Part shown: positions 16,927-25,758 of the stretch, one piece after another
How the letters are laid out: each line of letters begins with the position of its first letter
Position numbering within the stretch: position 1 is the stretch's first letter
DNA from: Deltaproteobacteria bacterium
GTDB taxonomy: Bacteria; Myxococcota_A; UBA9160; SZUA-336
Assembly (NCBI GenBank): GCA_029261925.1
Contig: JAJDAJ010000104.1
Coordinates: forward strand, 161,174-225,173
Direction of reading: 5' to 3'
DNA length: 64,000 nt
Made by a program: the position numbers and the translations under genes
The notes under the pieces: generated by a model
What the model saw: only the letters and a program-made list of their open reading frames with translations
Told to the model about the DNA's origin: nothing
The model's database searches: none

Positions 16927-17681
16927 CGCGACTGCTCCAGCTCCCAGAGCTTCGCGTACTTCATGAACACGTAGTAGGTGGACGACACCGAGACCAGGAA
17001 GCCGGGCAGGCCCTTGCGAAAACCCTGGCGCAGGAAGTAGCCCTTGAAGAAGCGGAACAGCGGCCGGAAGATCAGGTCGATCAGCCGGAAGGGCCGCCCC
17101 TCCTCGAACATGCCGACCGCCTGGTGGCGCGAGAACCGGTCGATGGTCTGGATCTGATCGCTCAGGTCGCGGTAGTTCCAGTGCAGGAGCTTCGCGGAGA
17201 GGCGCTTCACCGGTGCGTCGAGCTCGATGCGGTCGTGTGGATCCCGGCCCGCCCAGCGCCCACGCGAGCGCGGGAAGACGCGCAGCTGCCAGTCCGGGTA
17301 CCAGTCGCCGAGATCGTGCCAGACGCCCAGGAACCAGGTCACGCGGTCGAGCGCGAGCCCTACCGGATCCCGGGCCGCGGCGAGCTCGCGGCGGATCTCG
17401 TCGGCGAGCTCCGGCGAGAGCGCCTCGTCGGCGTCCAGCGCGATCACCCAGTCGTGGCGCGCGTGATCGAGCGCGAAGTTCTTCTGCTTGACGTAGCCCA
17501 GGAACGGCTGCTCGATCACGCGATCCGTGTAGCGCGCGGCGATCTCCCGCGTGCGGTCGGTGGATCCGGAATCCACCACGACGATCTCGTCGCAGAACGA
17601 CAGCGACTCGAGGCAGCGCGCGATGCCGTCCTGCTCGTTGAAGCAGATCACCACGCCGCTGATGGGCCGATGCTCGCTCAC
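16923..17681 (-). CDS. GT2-family glycosyltransferase, WaaE/KdtX-like
   Basis: A 252-residue GT-A enzyme. The N-terminal SGVVICFNEQDGIARCLESL and IVVVDSGSTDRT (donor-binding Asp) and ALDADEALSPEL (DxD-type site) match the LPS-core beta-glucosyltransferase group WaaE/KdtX. A C-terminal amphipathic or hydrophobic stretch (RPLFRFFKGYFLRQGF) would bind the inner membrane. The start is GTG 17681, in a GTGA overlap with the rel stop, so the long open frame upstream inside rel is noise. It is likely to modify the heptose or Kdo region of the core. Confidence 0.85.
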   Translation of the reverse strand: MSEHRPISGVVICFNEQDGIARCLESLSFCDEIVVVDSGSTDRTREIAARYTDRVIEQPFLGYVKQKNFALDHARHDWVIALDADEALSPELADEIRRELAAARDPVGLALDRVTWFLGVWHDLGDWYPDWQLRVFPRSRGRWAGRDPHDRIELDAPVKRLSAKLLHWNYRDLSDQIQTIDRFSRHQAVGMFEEGRPFRLIDLIFRPLFRFFKGYFLRQGFRKGLPGFLVSVSSTYYVFMKYAKLWELEQSR

Positions 17682-19813
17682 GTTCGCACCCGGTCCACGG
17701 AGAGCACGCCCCGGATCTTCGAGATCTGCTTCAGGATCGTGTCGAGGTCCTTGCGCGACTTGACCTGAAGCTCGAACTCCTGCACCGCGCGGTTGCTGAT
17801 GCTCGTGGAGATGCGCGCACCATCGATGTTCACCCCCTCGCTGCTGATGCGATTGGTGATCGCGGCCAGCAGCCCCTTGCGGTCCTCGGAGACCACGCGG
17901 ACCTTCACGCGGTGCAGGCTTCCGGCGTCGGAGCCCCACTCGACGGGCACGCGTCGCTCCGGGTCGAGGTGGAAGATCTTCGAGCAGTCTCGCGCGTGGA
18001 CGGTCACGCCCCGTCCACGCGTGATGAAGCCCTCGACCGCATCGCCGGGCACCGGCGAGCAGCACTTGGCGAAGCGCACGACCACGTTCTCGTTGCCGTC
18101 GACACGGACCACGCCCGGTCTCGAGCCGATCCGCAGCACGCGCTGGATCAGGGTCGGCGACTCCGGCGCCTGGTCCCCGCCCGCCAGCCGCCGTGCGACC
18201 TCCTTGGCGTCGCGCTTGCCGTAGGCGATCGCCTGGAGCAGACCGTCCACGTCGTGATGCTTGAGCTCCTGCGCGAGCGCCTCGAGCCGGCCGGTCTTGA
18301 CCAGGCGCTCGTAGCCCAGGCTCCGCTTGCCGACCTCGCGCTGCAGGATGTCCCGCCCGAGCTTGCGCGCGTGCTCGACCTCGCGCGCCTTGACGGCATG
18401 GCGGATCTTGCTGCGCGCTCGGCCCGAGACCACCAGGTCGAGCCACTCGCGCCGCGGATGCTGGTGGGGCGACGTGATGACCTCGACGGTATCGCCGTTG
18501 GCGAGCCTGTGACGCAGCGGAACCAGCACGCCGTTGACCTTGGCGCCGGCGCAGTGGTCGCCCACCTCCGTGTGGACCCCGTACGCGAAGTCGATAGGCG
18601 TGGCACCGGCGGGCAGCGCCATCACGTCGCCGCGCGGGGTGAACACGTACACCTCGTCGGCGAAGAGGTCGACGCGCACCGTCTCGAGAAACTCGTTGGG
18701 GTCGGAGAGCTGCTGCTGCCACTCGATGAGCTGGCGCAGCCAGGCGAACTCCTGCTCGTTGCTGTCCTTCGGCCGGTCGCCCGCCTTGTAGCGCCAGTGG
18801 GCAGCGATCCCCATCTCGGCCACGCGGTGCATCTCCTGCGTGCGGATCTGCACCTCCATGCGCTCGCCGAACGGACCGATCACCGTCGTGTGCAGCGACT
18901 GGTAGCCGTTCGGCTTGCACATGGCGATGTAGTCCTTGAAGCGACCCGGCACCGGCTTCCACATGTTGTGCACGATGCCGAGCGTCTCGTAGCAGGTGGC
19001 CGACGTCCCGTCGACGATCACCCGGAACGCGAGCAGGTCGTAGATCTGGTCGATCTCGAGGTCCTGCTCGCGCATCTTCTTGTACAGGCTGTACGGCGTC
19101 TTGAGACGACCGGTCACCTCGCAGTCGAGCCCCCCCGCCTCGATCTCGTTCCTGACCTTGCCGATGATCTCCTCGACGTAGCGCTCACGCTCGCTCTGGG
19201 AGCCCTGGATCCGCTCCTCGATCTGCCGGTAGACCTCCGGATACAGCTCGCGGAAGGCGCGGTCCTCGAGCTCCTCCTTCATCCAGTACATGCCGAGCCG
19301 GTGCGCCAGCGGCGCGTAGATGTCGAGGGTCTCCCTCGAGATGCGGCGACGCGAGTCCTCCTTCATGTACTCGAGCGTGCGCATGTTGTGGAGGCGGTCC
19401 GCGAGCTTGATGACGATCACGCGGATGTCCTTGGACATCGCGACCAGCATCTTCCGGAAGTTCTCGGCCTGGTGCTCCTCACGGCTCTGGAACTCGATCT
19501 TGCTCAGCTTGGTGAGCCCCGAGACCAGCTCGGCGATCTCGCTGCCGAACTCCTCTTCGATCTCCTCCTCGGTCGCGAACGTGTCCTCCACGGTGTCGTG
19601 CAGCAGCCCGACCGCGACGGTGACCGGGTCGAAGCGCATCTCGGCCAGGAGGTCGGCGACGTCGAGCGGATGCGTCAGATACGGCTCGCCCGACAGACGC
19701 ATCTGTCCCTGGTGGACCTTGGCCGAGTACACGTAGGCCTTCTCGAGCACCGATACGTCCGCGTCGGGGAAGTGGAACTGGACCGTGTCCACGATCTCGG
19801 TGATTCGCGGCAC
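17678..19813 (-). CDS. rel: bifunctional (p)ppGpp synthetase/hydrolase Rel
   Basis: A 711-residue RelA/SpoT homologue. The hydrolase HD domain has YLTHPLDVADLL and LLHDTVEDT (about 45-100). The synthetase domain (about 230-350) has RLKTPYSLYKKM and the RFKD motif near residue 290, a form typical of bifunctional enzymes rather than synthetase-only RelA. A TGS domain follows (about 385-445), with DEVYVFTPRGDVMALPAGAT, then a helical/zinc-finger region with AKCCSPVPGD, and a C-terminal ACT domain (about 635-711). It makes and degrades the stringent alarmone at the ribosome. It starts with GTG only four bases after gmk; no rpoZ lies between them. Confidence 0.95.
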   Translation of the reverse strand: MPRITEIVDTVQFHFPDADVSVLEKAYVYSAKVHQGQMRLSGEPYLTHPLDVADLLAEMRFDPVTVAVGLLHDTVEDTFATEEEIEEEFGSEIAELVSGLTKLSKIEFQSREEHQAENFRKMLVAMSKDIRVIVIKLADRLHNMRTLEYMKEDSRRRISRETLDIYAPLAHRLGMYWMKEELEDRAFRELYPEVYRQIEERIQGSQSERERYVEEIIGKVRNEIEAGGLDCEVTGRLKTPYSLYKKMREQDLEIDQIYDLLAFRVIVDGTSATCYETLGIVHNMWKPVPGRFKDYIAMCKPNGYQSLHTTVIGPFGERMEVQIRTQEMHRVAEMGIAAHWRYKAGDRPKDSNEQEFAWLRQLIEWQQQLSDPNEFLETVRVDLFADEVYVFTPRGDVMALPAGATPIDFAYGVHTEVGDHCAGAKVNGVLVPLRHRLANGDTVEVITSPHQHPRREWLDLVVSGRARSKIRHAVKAREVEHARKLGRDILQREVGKRSLGYERLVKTGRLEALAQELKHHDVDGLLQAIAYGKRDAKEVARRLAGGDQAPESPTLIQRVLRIGSRPGVVRVDGNENVVVRFAKCCSPVPGDAVEGFITRGRGVTVHARDCSKIFHLDPERRVPVEWGSDAGSLHRVKVRVVSEDRKGLLAAITNRISSEGVNIDGARISTSISNRAVQEFELQVKSRKDLDTILKQISKIRGVLSVDRVRT

Positions 19814-19817
19814 GGCG

Positions 19818-20429
19818 CTACCCGAAGTCGAACCGGTCGGCGAGACCGGGCAGGACGCGATCGCGCTCGACGCGGCGGGCGCCGATCACGTGCAGGAGCT
19901 CCTGCGTCGCGCGCTCGATGTCGTCGTTGACGACCACGTAGTCGTACAGTCGGATCTGCCTCAGCTCCTCGCGGGCGCGCTCCAGGCGCTTGACGATGAT
20001 GCTCTCACCGTCCGAGCCGCGACCGCGCAGGCGCTCCTCGAGCACCTCGAGGGAGGGAGGCATGATGAACACGAAGATCGCCCCGTCGAGCCGCTCGCGG
20101 AGCTGGGCCGCGCCCTGGACCTCGACCTCGAGGATCAGGTCGCGGCCCTCCGAGGTCGGCCCCTCGACGGCCTGGCGACTGGTCCCGTACAGGTTGTCGT
20201 TGTACTCGGCCCACTCGACGAAGGCTCCGCGATCGATCAGCTCCTGGAACTCCTGGCGGGTGGCGAAGTGATAGTGCCGGCCCTCGACCTCTCCGGGTCG
20301 GGGCGCGCGGGTGGTGTGCGAGATCGAGAAGCGAACGCCGGGATCGGTCGCGAGCACGCGGCCGAGCAGCGTGCTCTTGCCGGCGCCCGACGGACCCGAG
20401 ACCACGAAGGCGGTGCCCGGCCCGCTCAC
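19818..20429 (-). CDS. gmk: guanylate kinase
   Basis: A 203-residue enzyme that converts GMP and ATP to GDP and ADP. The P-loop GPSGAGKST is at residues 11-19, followed by the GMP-binding region FSISHTTRAPRPGEVEGRHY and the lid. Length is normal. The GTG start overlaps the DUF370 stop as GTGA. The order yicC, DUF370, gmk is widely conserved. Here rel follows at once, so guanylate supply and ppGpp metabolism are physically linked. Confidence 0.97.
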   Translation of the reverse strand: MSGPGTAFVVSGPSGAGKSTLLGRVLATDPGVRFSISHTTRAPRPGEVEGRHYHFATRQEFQELIDRGAFVEWAEYNDNLYGTSRQAVEGPTSEGRDLILEVEVQGAAQLRERLDGAIFVFIMPPSLEVLEERLRGRGSDGESIIVKRLERAREELRQIRLYDYVVVNDDIERATQELLHVIGARRVERDRVLPGLADRFDFG

Positions 20430-20680
20430 TCCGCGTCCCCGTCGTCCTCGCCGCGCAGACGGCGCTCGATGGTCTCGGCCTGCACGGCCGAGAGCACGAC
20501 GTGGTCGGAGTCCATCACGACCACCGAGCGCGTCTTGCGGCCCTCCGTCGCATCGACCAGCTTGCCGCTGTCGCGGGCCTGGTCGCGCATGCGCCGGATC
20601 GGGGCCGCGGACGCACCGACCACCGCGACGACCCGCTCGGCCACCACCACGTTCCCGTACCCGACGCTCACCAGCCTCAC
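20426..20680 (-). CDS. DUF370 / RemA-like small regulator
   Basis: An 84-residue protein that aligns end to end with DUF370. Its RLVSVGYGNVVVAERVVAVV matches the family start KLINIGFGNIV, and the conserved RKTRSVVVMDSDHVVLSA is present. In Bacillus the homologue RemA is a DNA-binding activator of biofilm matrix genes. Outside Firmicutes the role is largely unknown. It starts at GTG 20680, ten bases after yicC, and is coupled to gmk. The C-terminus is acidic. Confidence 0.9.
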   Translation of the reverse strand: MRLVSVGYGNVVVAERVVAVVGASAAPIRRMRDQARDSGKLVDATEGRKTRSVVVMDSDHVVLSAVQAETIERRLRGEDDGDAE

Positions 20681-20690
20681 CCGCGCCGCC

Positions 20691-21578
20691 CTACTCCACG
20701 TTGAGAGCCTGCTCGCGGAGCTTCTCCAGCTCCGCCTTCAGTTCTACCACCTCGCGGGCCACGGGCGCGTCGGAGGCCTTCGATCCGATCGTGTTGGTCT
20801 CGCGGCCCATCTCCTGGAGCAGGAACTCGAGCTTGCGCCCGACCGGCCCCTCGGCGCCGAGCGTATCGGTGAACTGCTGGCAGTGGCTGCGCAGGCGGAC
20901 CGTCTCCTCGGTGACATCGCCGCGATCCACCCAGATCACGACCTCCTGCTCGAGGCGGGCGGGATCCAGCTCGATCTCGGGCGCCAGCGCGGCCAGGCGT
21001 CGCGTCAGCCGCTCCCGCTGGGCGGCCGCGATCTCCCCCGCCCGCGCCTCGATCGCCGAGACCCGCTCCAGCACGCCGTCGATCCGCGCCCGGAGCTCGC
21101 GGGCGAGCGCCTCGCCCTCCCGGGCGCGCATCTCGGCGGCGGCCACGGCGGCGGCCTCGACCGCGCCCAGCACGGCCCCCGCCAGGGAATCGGGGTCGAG
21201 CTCCGGCTCGCGCACGCGCGACACGCCGGGCAGGGACAGCAGCGCCGCCAGCGACAGCTCCCCCCCCAGCCCCAGCTCGCGTCCGAGCTCCGCGGCGGCC
21301 CCGGCGTAGCGGCGCGCGGCCTCGAGATCGACCTCGACGGCCGGGGTCGAATCCGCATCCCGCGCCACGCGCACGCTGACCTCGACCTGGCCGCGCCGGA
21401 ACAGCGGGGTCACGCGCTCCCGCGCCGGCACCTCCAGCGCCGCCAGGTCGCGCGGCAGGCGCACGCGCACGTCGAGATGCCGCGAGTTGACGCTGCGAAC
21501 CTCGGCGCTGACCGCGCCCCCCGGAGCCGCGACGTCGGCGCTGCCGAAGCCGGTCATCGAGCGCGGGTCAGCCTTCAC
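20691..21578 (-). CDS. yicC: YicC-family endoribonuclease
   Basis: A 295-residue protein with the YicC hallmarks: MTGFGSA near the N-terminus, SVNSRHLDVRVRLPRDL, and the C-terminal DUF1732 block GRKLEFLLQEMGRETNTIGSKA. E. coli YicC is an RNase linked to small-RNA decay. I chose GTG 21578, which gives the usual few residues before MTGFG; ATG 21557 is the alternative. The gene overlaps the heptose-kinase stop by 11 bases. The length is typical. Confidence 0.92.
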   Translation of the reverse strand: MKADPRSMTGFGSADVAAPGGAVSAEVRSVNSRHLDVRVRLPRDLAALEVPARERVTPLFRRGQVEVSVRVARDADSTPAVEVDLEAARRYAGAAAELGRELGLGGELSLAALLSLPGVSRVREPELDPDSLAGAVLGAVEAAAVAAAEMRAREGEALARELRARIDGVLERVSAIEARAGEIAAAQRERLTRRLAALAPEIELDPARLEQEVVIWVDRGDVTEETVRLRSHCQQFTDTLGAEGPVGRKLEFLLQEMGRETNTIGSKASDAPVAREVVELKAELEKLREQALNVE

Positions 21579-22557
21579 GCGCTCCCCCGAACGCCGACAC
21601 GAGCTGCCCGGGCGTGACGGTCGCGGTGCCCGGCACCTCGACGACGATCCCGGCGGCCATGTTCGACAGCTCCGCCGCCTCGCGCCAGTCCGCACCCGAG
21701 AGCCGCGCCAGGCCGAGAGCCGCGATGGCGGTGTCGCCCGCGCCCGCCACGTCGGCGACCGCGCGCGCCGTGGTCGGGACGTGCAGCGGCGGCTCGCCGG
21801 CGCGGAAGAGCGTCATCCCCTCGCGGCCCCGCGTGACCGCGACGGTCCGCGCGCCGCTCAGCTCGAGCAGGCGCTCTCCCAGCCGCTCCAGATCGCCCTC
21901 GCCGCGCACCCGCACCCCGCTGACCCCCTCGGCCTCGCGCAGGTTCGGCTTGACCAGCTCGACGCCGGCGAATGCCCACGGCGGCTCCTTGGGGTCGACG
22001 AATGCCGGGACGCCGTGCTCCGCGAAGCTCCGGAGCGCCTCGGACATCAGCTCGGGCTGCAGCAGGCCCTTGGCATAGTCCTCGATGATCACACCGTCGA
22101 CGTGCCGCGCGCACTCGCGCAGGCGCTCGAGCAGCTGCTCGGCCAGCGGCCCGGGCAGCGCGTCGTCGCGCTCCCTGTCGTAGCGAACGACCTGCTGCGA
22201 GCGTGCGATGATCCGGGTCTTCTCGGTCGTCGGCCGCGTGTCGTCGCGGAGCACGCCGCGGGTCTCGATCTTCCAGCTCTCGCACAGGCGCGCGATCTCG
22301 TCGGCTGCGGCGTCGTCGCCGGTCACGCTCAGCAGCTGCACCTGGGCACCGAGGCTCGACAGGTTCCGGGCCACGTTCCCGGCGCCGCCCAGCATGGCGG
22401 ACTCGCGATCGACGTGAACGACCGGCACCGGGGCCTCGGGCGAGATCCGCTCGCAGCTGCCCCAGACGTAGCGGTCCAGGATCAGGTCGCCGAGCACCGC
22501 GACCCGGTGCTCGGGGAAGGCCTGGATCAGCTGCAGCGCACGCTCGCGCCCGATCAA
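21568..22557 (-). CDS. hldA: D-glycero-beta-D-manno-heptose 7-phosphate kinase
   Basis: A 329-residue PfkB-family kinase matching the first domain of HldE/RfaE. VLGDLILDRYVWGSCERISP, VPVVHVDRESAMLGGAGNVA and the catalytic DVAGAGDT near the C-terminus are diagnostic. It phosphorylates heptose-7-phosphate on the route to ADP-heptose for the LPS inner core. The cytidylyl/adenylyltransferase domain found in fused HldE is absent and no separate hldC is in the window. The start is TTG 22557, in a TTGA overlap with the epimerase stop; the open frame farther upstream is noise. Confidence 0.88.
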   Translation of the reverse strand: MIGRERALQLIQAFPEHRVAVLGDLILDRYVWGSCERISPEAPVPVVHVDRESAMLGGAGNVARNLSSLGAQVQLLSVTGDDAAADEIARLCESWKIETRGVLRDDTRPTTEKTRIIARSQQVVRYDRERDDALPGPLAEQLLERLRECARHVDGVIIEDYAKGLLQPELMSEALRSFAEHGVPAFVDPKEPPWAFAGVELVKPNLREAEGVSGVRVRGEGDLERLGERLLELSGARTVAVTRGREGMTLFRAGEPPLHVPTTARAVADVAGAGDTAIAALGLARLSGADWREAAELSNMAAGIVVEVPGTATVTPGQLVSAFGGAREG

Positions 22558-23663
22558 CGCATCAGCCCCCGGCTCGAGAGCTCCTGGGTGGCCTGCTCCA
22601 CACGGTCGGTCGCGCTCGCCTCGCGCACGAACTCGATGACCTCGTCGATCCCGTCCTCGAGCGCCACCGAGGGCTCGAAGCCCAGCTCGGCGCGCGCGCG
22701 CCCGATGTCGGCGAAGCAGTGGCGGATGTCGCCGGCGCGGAACCGCCCCGTCAAGTCGGGCTTGATGTCCAGCCCCAGGCGCTCCGCGAGCAGCTCGGCG
22801 ATACGCCGCACGGTCGTCGGTCGGCCCGTTCCCACGTTGTAAACGCGGCCGCCGTCGGCCGGACAGTCGAGGGCCAGCAGGTTGGCGCGCACGATGTCCG
22901 ACACGTGTACGAAGTCGCGGGACTGGGCGCCGTCCTCGGTCACCAGCGGCGCGTTGCGGTTGAGCAGTCGCGAGCTGAAGATCGCCGCCACGCCCGTGTA
23001 GGGGTTCGAGAGCGCCTGTCGCGAGCCATACACGTTGAAGTAGCGCAGGGCCACGGTCGGGATGTCGTAGGCGTTGCCGACCGACAGGAAGAGCTCCTCG
23101 TGGTCGCGCTTGCTCACCGCATACACCGACGTGGGCAGGATCGGCTTGGTCTCGGGCGTCGGCACGGCGCGCAGCGGCTGACCGTCGTCGCCGAGCAGCT
23201 CCCACTCGCGCCGCTCGAGCTGTGCGTCCGGGCGGAGCTGAGGATGGACCGGGTTGCCGGCCGCATCGAGATACAGGCCCTCGCCGTAGATCGACATCGA
23301 CGACGCGACCACCAGGCGCGCGATGCCGCCGCCGCGGACGACCTGCTCGAGCAGCACCGCGGCACCGTAGGAGTTGATCGACACGTAGCGCGCGATCTCG
23401 TACATCGACTGACCGACGCCCACGGCCGCGGCCTGGTGGTAGACGACCTCGCGATCCTCGAGCGCCCGGCGTACCACCTCGGGATCGCGCACGTCGCCGG
23501 CGATCCGCTCGCAGTCCTGGCTCAGGTACCCCGGCCACTCGCCGTCCTCGTGCACCTGCGGCTCGAGGGCGTCGAGCACGCGCACGTCGTGACCGTCCGC
23601 GAGCAGCGCGTCGACCAGATGCGAGCCGATGAAGCCGGCTCCCCCCGTGACCAGGATCTTCAA
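22554..23663 (-). CDS. NAD-dependent nucleotide-sugar epimerase (extended SDR)
   Basis: A 369-residue extended short-chain dehydrogenase. The NAD site TGGAGFIGSH is at the N-terminus, the catalytic YxxxK is in SVYAVSKRD, and there is RYFNVYGSRQ. The stretch TPETKPILPTSVYAVSKRD resembles dTDP-L-rhamnose 4-epimerases of the WbiB type; UDP-sugar 4-epimerase is the alternative. It lacks the short HldD features I would expect for ADP-heptose epimerase. The start is TTG 23663, preceded by GGGAGA at six bases. It should supply a donor sugar for the adjoining glycosyltransferases. Confidence 0.82.
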   Translation of the reverse strand: MKILVTGGAGFIGSHLVDALLADGHDVRVLDALEPQVHEDGEWPGYLSQDCERIAGDVRDPEVVRRALEDREVVYHQAAAVGVGQSMYEIARYVSINSYGAAVLLEQVVRGGGIARLVVASSMSIYGEGLYLDAAGNPVHPQLRPDAQLERREWELLGDDGQPLRAVPTPETKPILPTSVYAVSKRDHEELFLSVGNAYDIPTVALRYFNVYGSRQALSNPYTGVAAIFSSRLLNRNAPLVTEDGAQSRDFVHVSDIVRANLLALDCPADGGRVYNVGTGRPTTVRRIAELLAERLGLDIKPDLTGRFRAGDIRHCFADIGRARAELGFEPSVALEDGIDEVIEFVREASATDRVEQATQELSSRGLMR

Positions 23664-23676
23664 TGGAGGTCTCCCT

Positions 23677-24606
23677 TCACTTCGCCGCGGCGTCGACGGC
23701 CCCGAGGCCGGCCGTCGCCGGGCGCCCCGCCCGGTGCCAGGCCAGGATCTTGCGGTACTCCGCGGCCCGGCGCCCGCCCAGGACGCAGCCGAGCAGGATC
23801 TTCGCCATGACGATCACGCGCAGGGCCAGGTAGGCCGGCTTGCCGCGATTCTTGCGGAAGAAAATGTAGCGGCTGCGGTAGTACTCGATGCGCGTGCGCA
23901 GCGGGACCTTCTTCTTGGTGGACTCGCCGTACAGGTGGATGACGTGCGCGTCCGGCAGGTGAAACACCCGCCAGCCCGCGGCGCGGATCCGGTGGCACCA
24001 GTCCGTCTCCTCGAGGAAGAAGAAGTAGGCCTCGTCGATCATCCCCACCTGGTCGATCACCTCTCGCCGCACGAACAGGCACGCCCCCAGCACGGCCTCG
24101 ACCTCTACCGGCGCGTCGTAGTGCACCCGCTTGCTCGGATAGCGCCGCGGGAAGAGCCGGCGCAGCAGGGACTGCCCCACGATCTCCGAGAGCAGCGTGG
24201 GCGAGCTGTGGATGCAGTTCTGCTTGCTGCGATCCGGGTTCAGCAGCTGGGGGCCGACGACGCCCACGTCGGGATTCTCGTCGAGGAAGCGCACGCAGGC
24301 CTCGAGCCCGCCGGGCATGACGATGGTGTCGCTGTTGAGCAGGACTGCGTGCCGCCCGCGCATCACCTCGAGCCCGCGATTGTTGCCGGCCGCGAAGCCG
24401 ATGTTCTGCGGCAGGGCCACCACGCGCGTATCCGGGAACTGGCGCTCCGTGCTGTCCACCGTGCCGTCGACGGAGCCGTTGTCGACGAGGATCACCTCGT
24501 ACGAGATTCCCAGCTTGGCGTCGCGGATCGACTCCAGACAGTCGAGGACCAGGTCGCGCACGTTCCACGCGACGACCACGATCGACAGGTCGACCTCGGC
24601 CTTCAT
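23677..24606 (-). CDS. GT2-family glycosyltransferase, rhamnosyltransferase-like
   Basis: A 309-residue GT-A enzyme. Segments are LSIVVVAWNVRDLVLDCLES, VDNGSVDGT, LPQNIGFAAGNNRGL and the DxD-type LLNSDTIV. FFFLEETDWCHRIRAAGWRV matches the ED/W-containing block of rhamnosyl- and other polysaccharide transferases. A hydrophobic segment near the C-terminus (VIVMAKILLGCVLGG) could touch the membrane. The ATG start is in an ATGA overlap with the WaaF gene stop. Substrate unknown; O-antigen or outer-core synthesis is likely from context. Confidence 0.85.
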   Translation of the reverse strand: MKAEVDLSIVVVAWNVRDLVLDCLESIRDAKLGISYEVILVDNGSVDGTVDSTERQFPDTRVVALPQNIGFAAGNNRGLEVMRGRHAVLLNSDTIVMPGGLEACVRFLDENPDVGVVGPQLLNPDRSKQNCIHSSPTLLSEIVGQSLLRRLFPRRYPSKRVHYDAPVEVEAVLGACLFVRREVIDQVGMIDEAYFFFLEETDWCHRIRAAGWRVFHLPDAHVIHLYGESTKKKVPLRTRIEYYRSRYIFFRKNRGKPAYLALRVIVMAKILLGCVLGGRRAAEYRKILAWHRAGRPATAGLGAVDAAAK

Positions 24607-25685
24607 GCTCGCAGCTCCAGGTCCACGCTGCCCCTCCAGTCCGGCTGCGTCAGCGCGGCGCGCGCCTCGTCGAGCACGCGCCCGGGACTCAGCCGGGTCA
24701 TGCAGCGGTGATCGATCGGACAGACCTTGCGCTGGCACGGCGAGCACTCGACCGGCTCGCGCAGCACGCGGGTCCGCTCCAGGTTGAGATTGGTGTAGGC
24801 CAGGCTCGTGGGTCCCATCAGCACCAGGGTCGGGATCCGGAAGGCCGCGGCGACGTGCCGCGCACCCGCGTCGTTGCACACCAGCAGCGACAGCCGGGAC
24901 ACGACCGACTTGAGCAGCGGGAGCGTCATCGCGTCGCCTCCGAGGTCCGCGATCGGCACGCCCGCCCCTGCGGCGATCTGCTGCGCCAGTGCTTCCTCCC
25001 CCGGCCCGTGGACCAGCGCCACCCGGACCCCGTCGGCCACCAGACCCCGCGCCAGCGCGGCGTAGTGCTCGACGGGCCAGAGCTTGGACGGCCCGAAGCC
25101 CGCGCCCGGCGCAAGCCCCACCAGCGGCGCCTGGCCCTGCAGATCGTGCTCCGCGAGGAGCGCCTCACAGGCGCGCTCGGCCGCCGGCTCGGTCGCCAGC
25201 TCGAGCTCGGTGCCGCGATCCGGACAGCCCAGATGACGGACGAGGTCGAGATAATAGCGCTCCATGGCCTGCGGAACGAAGCGCCCACCCTCGCGCGGGG
25301 CGGGTATGACCCGGGTCAGCAGCGGGGAGCGGCCGCGGCGGGCGTAGCCCAGGCGCAGGGGCGCCCCGGTGAAGCGGGCCAGCAGCGCCGCTGCCGAGGA
25401 ATTGGGCAGCACCACGGCGGCGTCCGCACCCCGCAGACCTCGCCCCACGCGCCAGCGCCGCCACAGCTGCCCCGGCCAGGCACGGGCCGCATAGATGTCG
25501 TGGGCGATCCAGACGTCCACGCAGGGCAAACCCCTCAGCGCGCCGTCGAGGGGCCGCCGGATCACCCCCTCGATGCGAGCGCCGGGGTAGCCCGCGCGTA
25601 GCGCGCGCAGGGCGGGCGTCGCCATCACCACGTCGCCGAGGTGATTGGGCAGGACGACGACGATTCTCTCCAGCGAATCGGGCAC
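24603..25685 (-). CDS. waaF: LPS heptosyltransferase II-like (GT9)
   Basis: A 360-residue GT9 enzyme beginning near IVVVLPNHLGDVVMATPALR, the family's N-terminal motif. The C-terminal domain has VGLAPGAGFGPSKLWPVEHY and the ADP-heptose loop LLVCNDAGARHVAAAF, followed by a Cys-containing tail CSPCQRKVCPIDHRC seen in WaaF proteins. It would transfer the second heptose to the Kdo-lipid A inner core. I start it at GTG 25685. An earlier in-frame GTG about 40 bases upstream cannot be excluded, as the ribosome site is weak. Confidence 0.85.
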   Translation of the reverse strand: MPDSLERIVVVLPNHLGDVVMATPALRALRAGYPGARIEGVIRRPLDGALRGLPCVDVWIAHDIYAARAWPGQLWRRWRVGRGLRGADAAVVLPNSSAAALLARFTGAPLRLGYARRGRSPLLTRVIPAPREGGRFVPQAMERYYLDLVRHLGCPDRGTELELATEPAAERACEALLAEHDLQGQAPLVGLAPGAGFGPSKLWPVEHYAALARGLVADGVRVALVHGPGEEALAQQIAAGAGVPIADLGGDAMTLPLLKSVVSRLSLLVCNDAGARHVAAAFRIPTLVLMGPTSLAYTNLNLERTRVLREPVECSPCQRKVCPIDHRCMTRLSPGRVLDEARAALTQPDWRGSVDLELRA

Positions 25686-25758
25686 TTGCGAGATGGTGCT
25701 CCCCCGGCCCCCTGTGGATAGCACCGTCGGGACCCGCCGTCCCACCCCGCCGGGCCGT

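Noticed and set aside
17682..18962. Upstream part of the open frame that ends in the WaaE-like GT2
   Set aside because: It lies inside rel in a different frame. The GT2 N-terminus begins exactly at the GTGA overlap.
25708..25718. TGTGGATAG as a DnaA box
   Set aside because: It is a single 8-of-9 match in a short gap with no other boxes and no AT-rich unwinding region, so it is not an origin.
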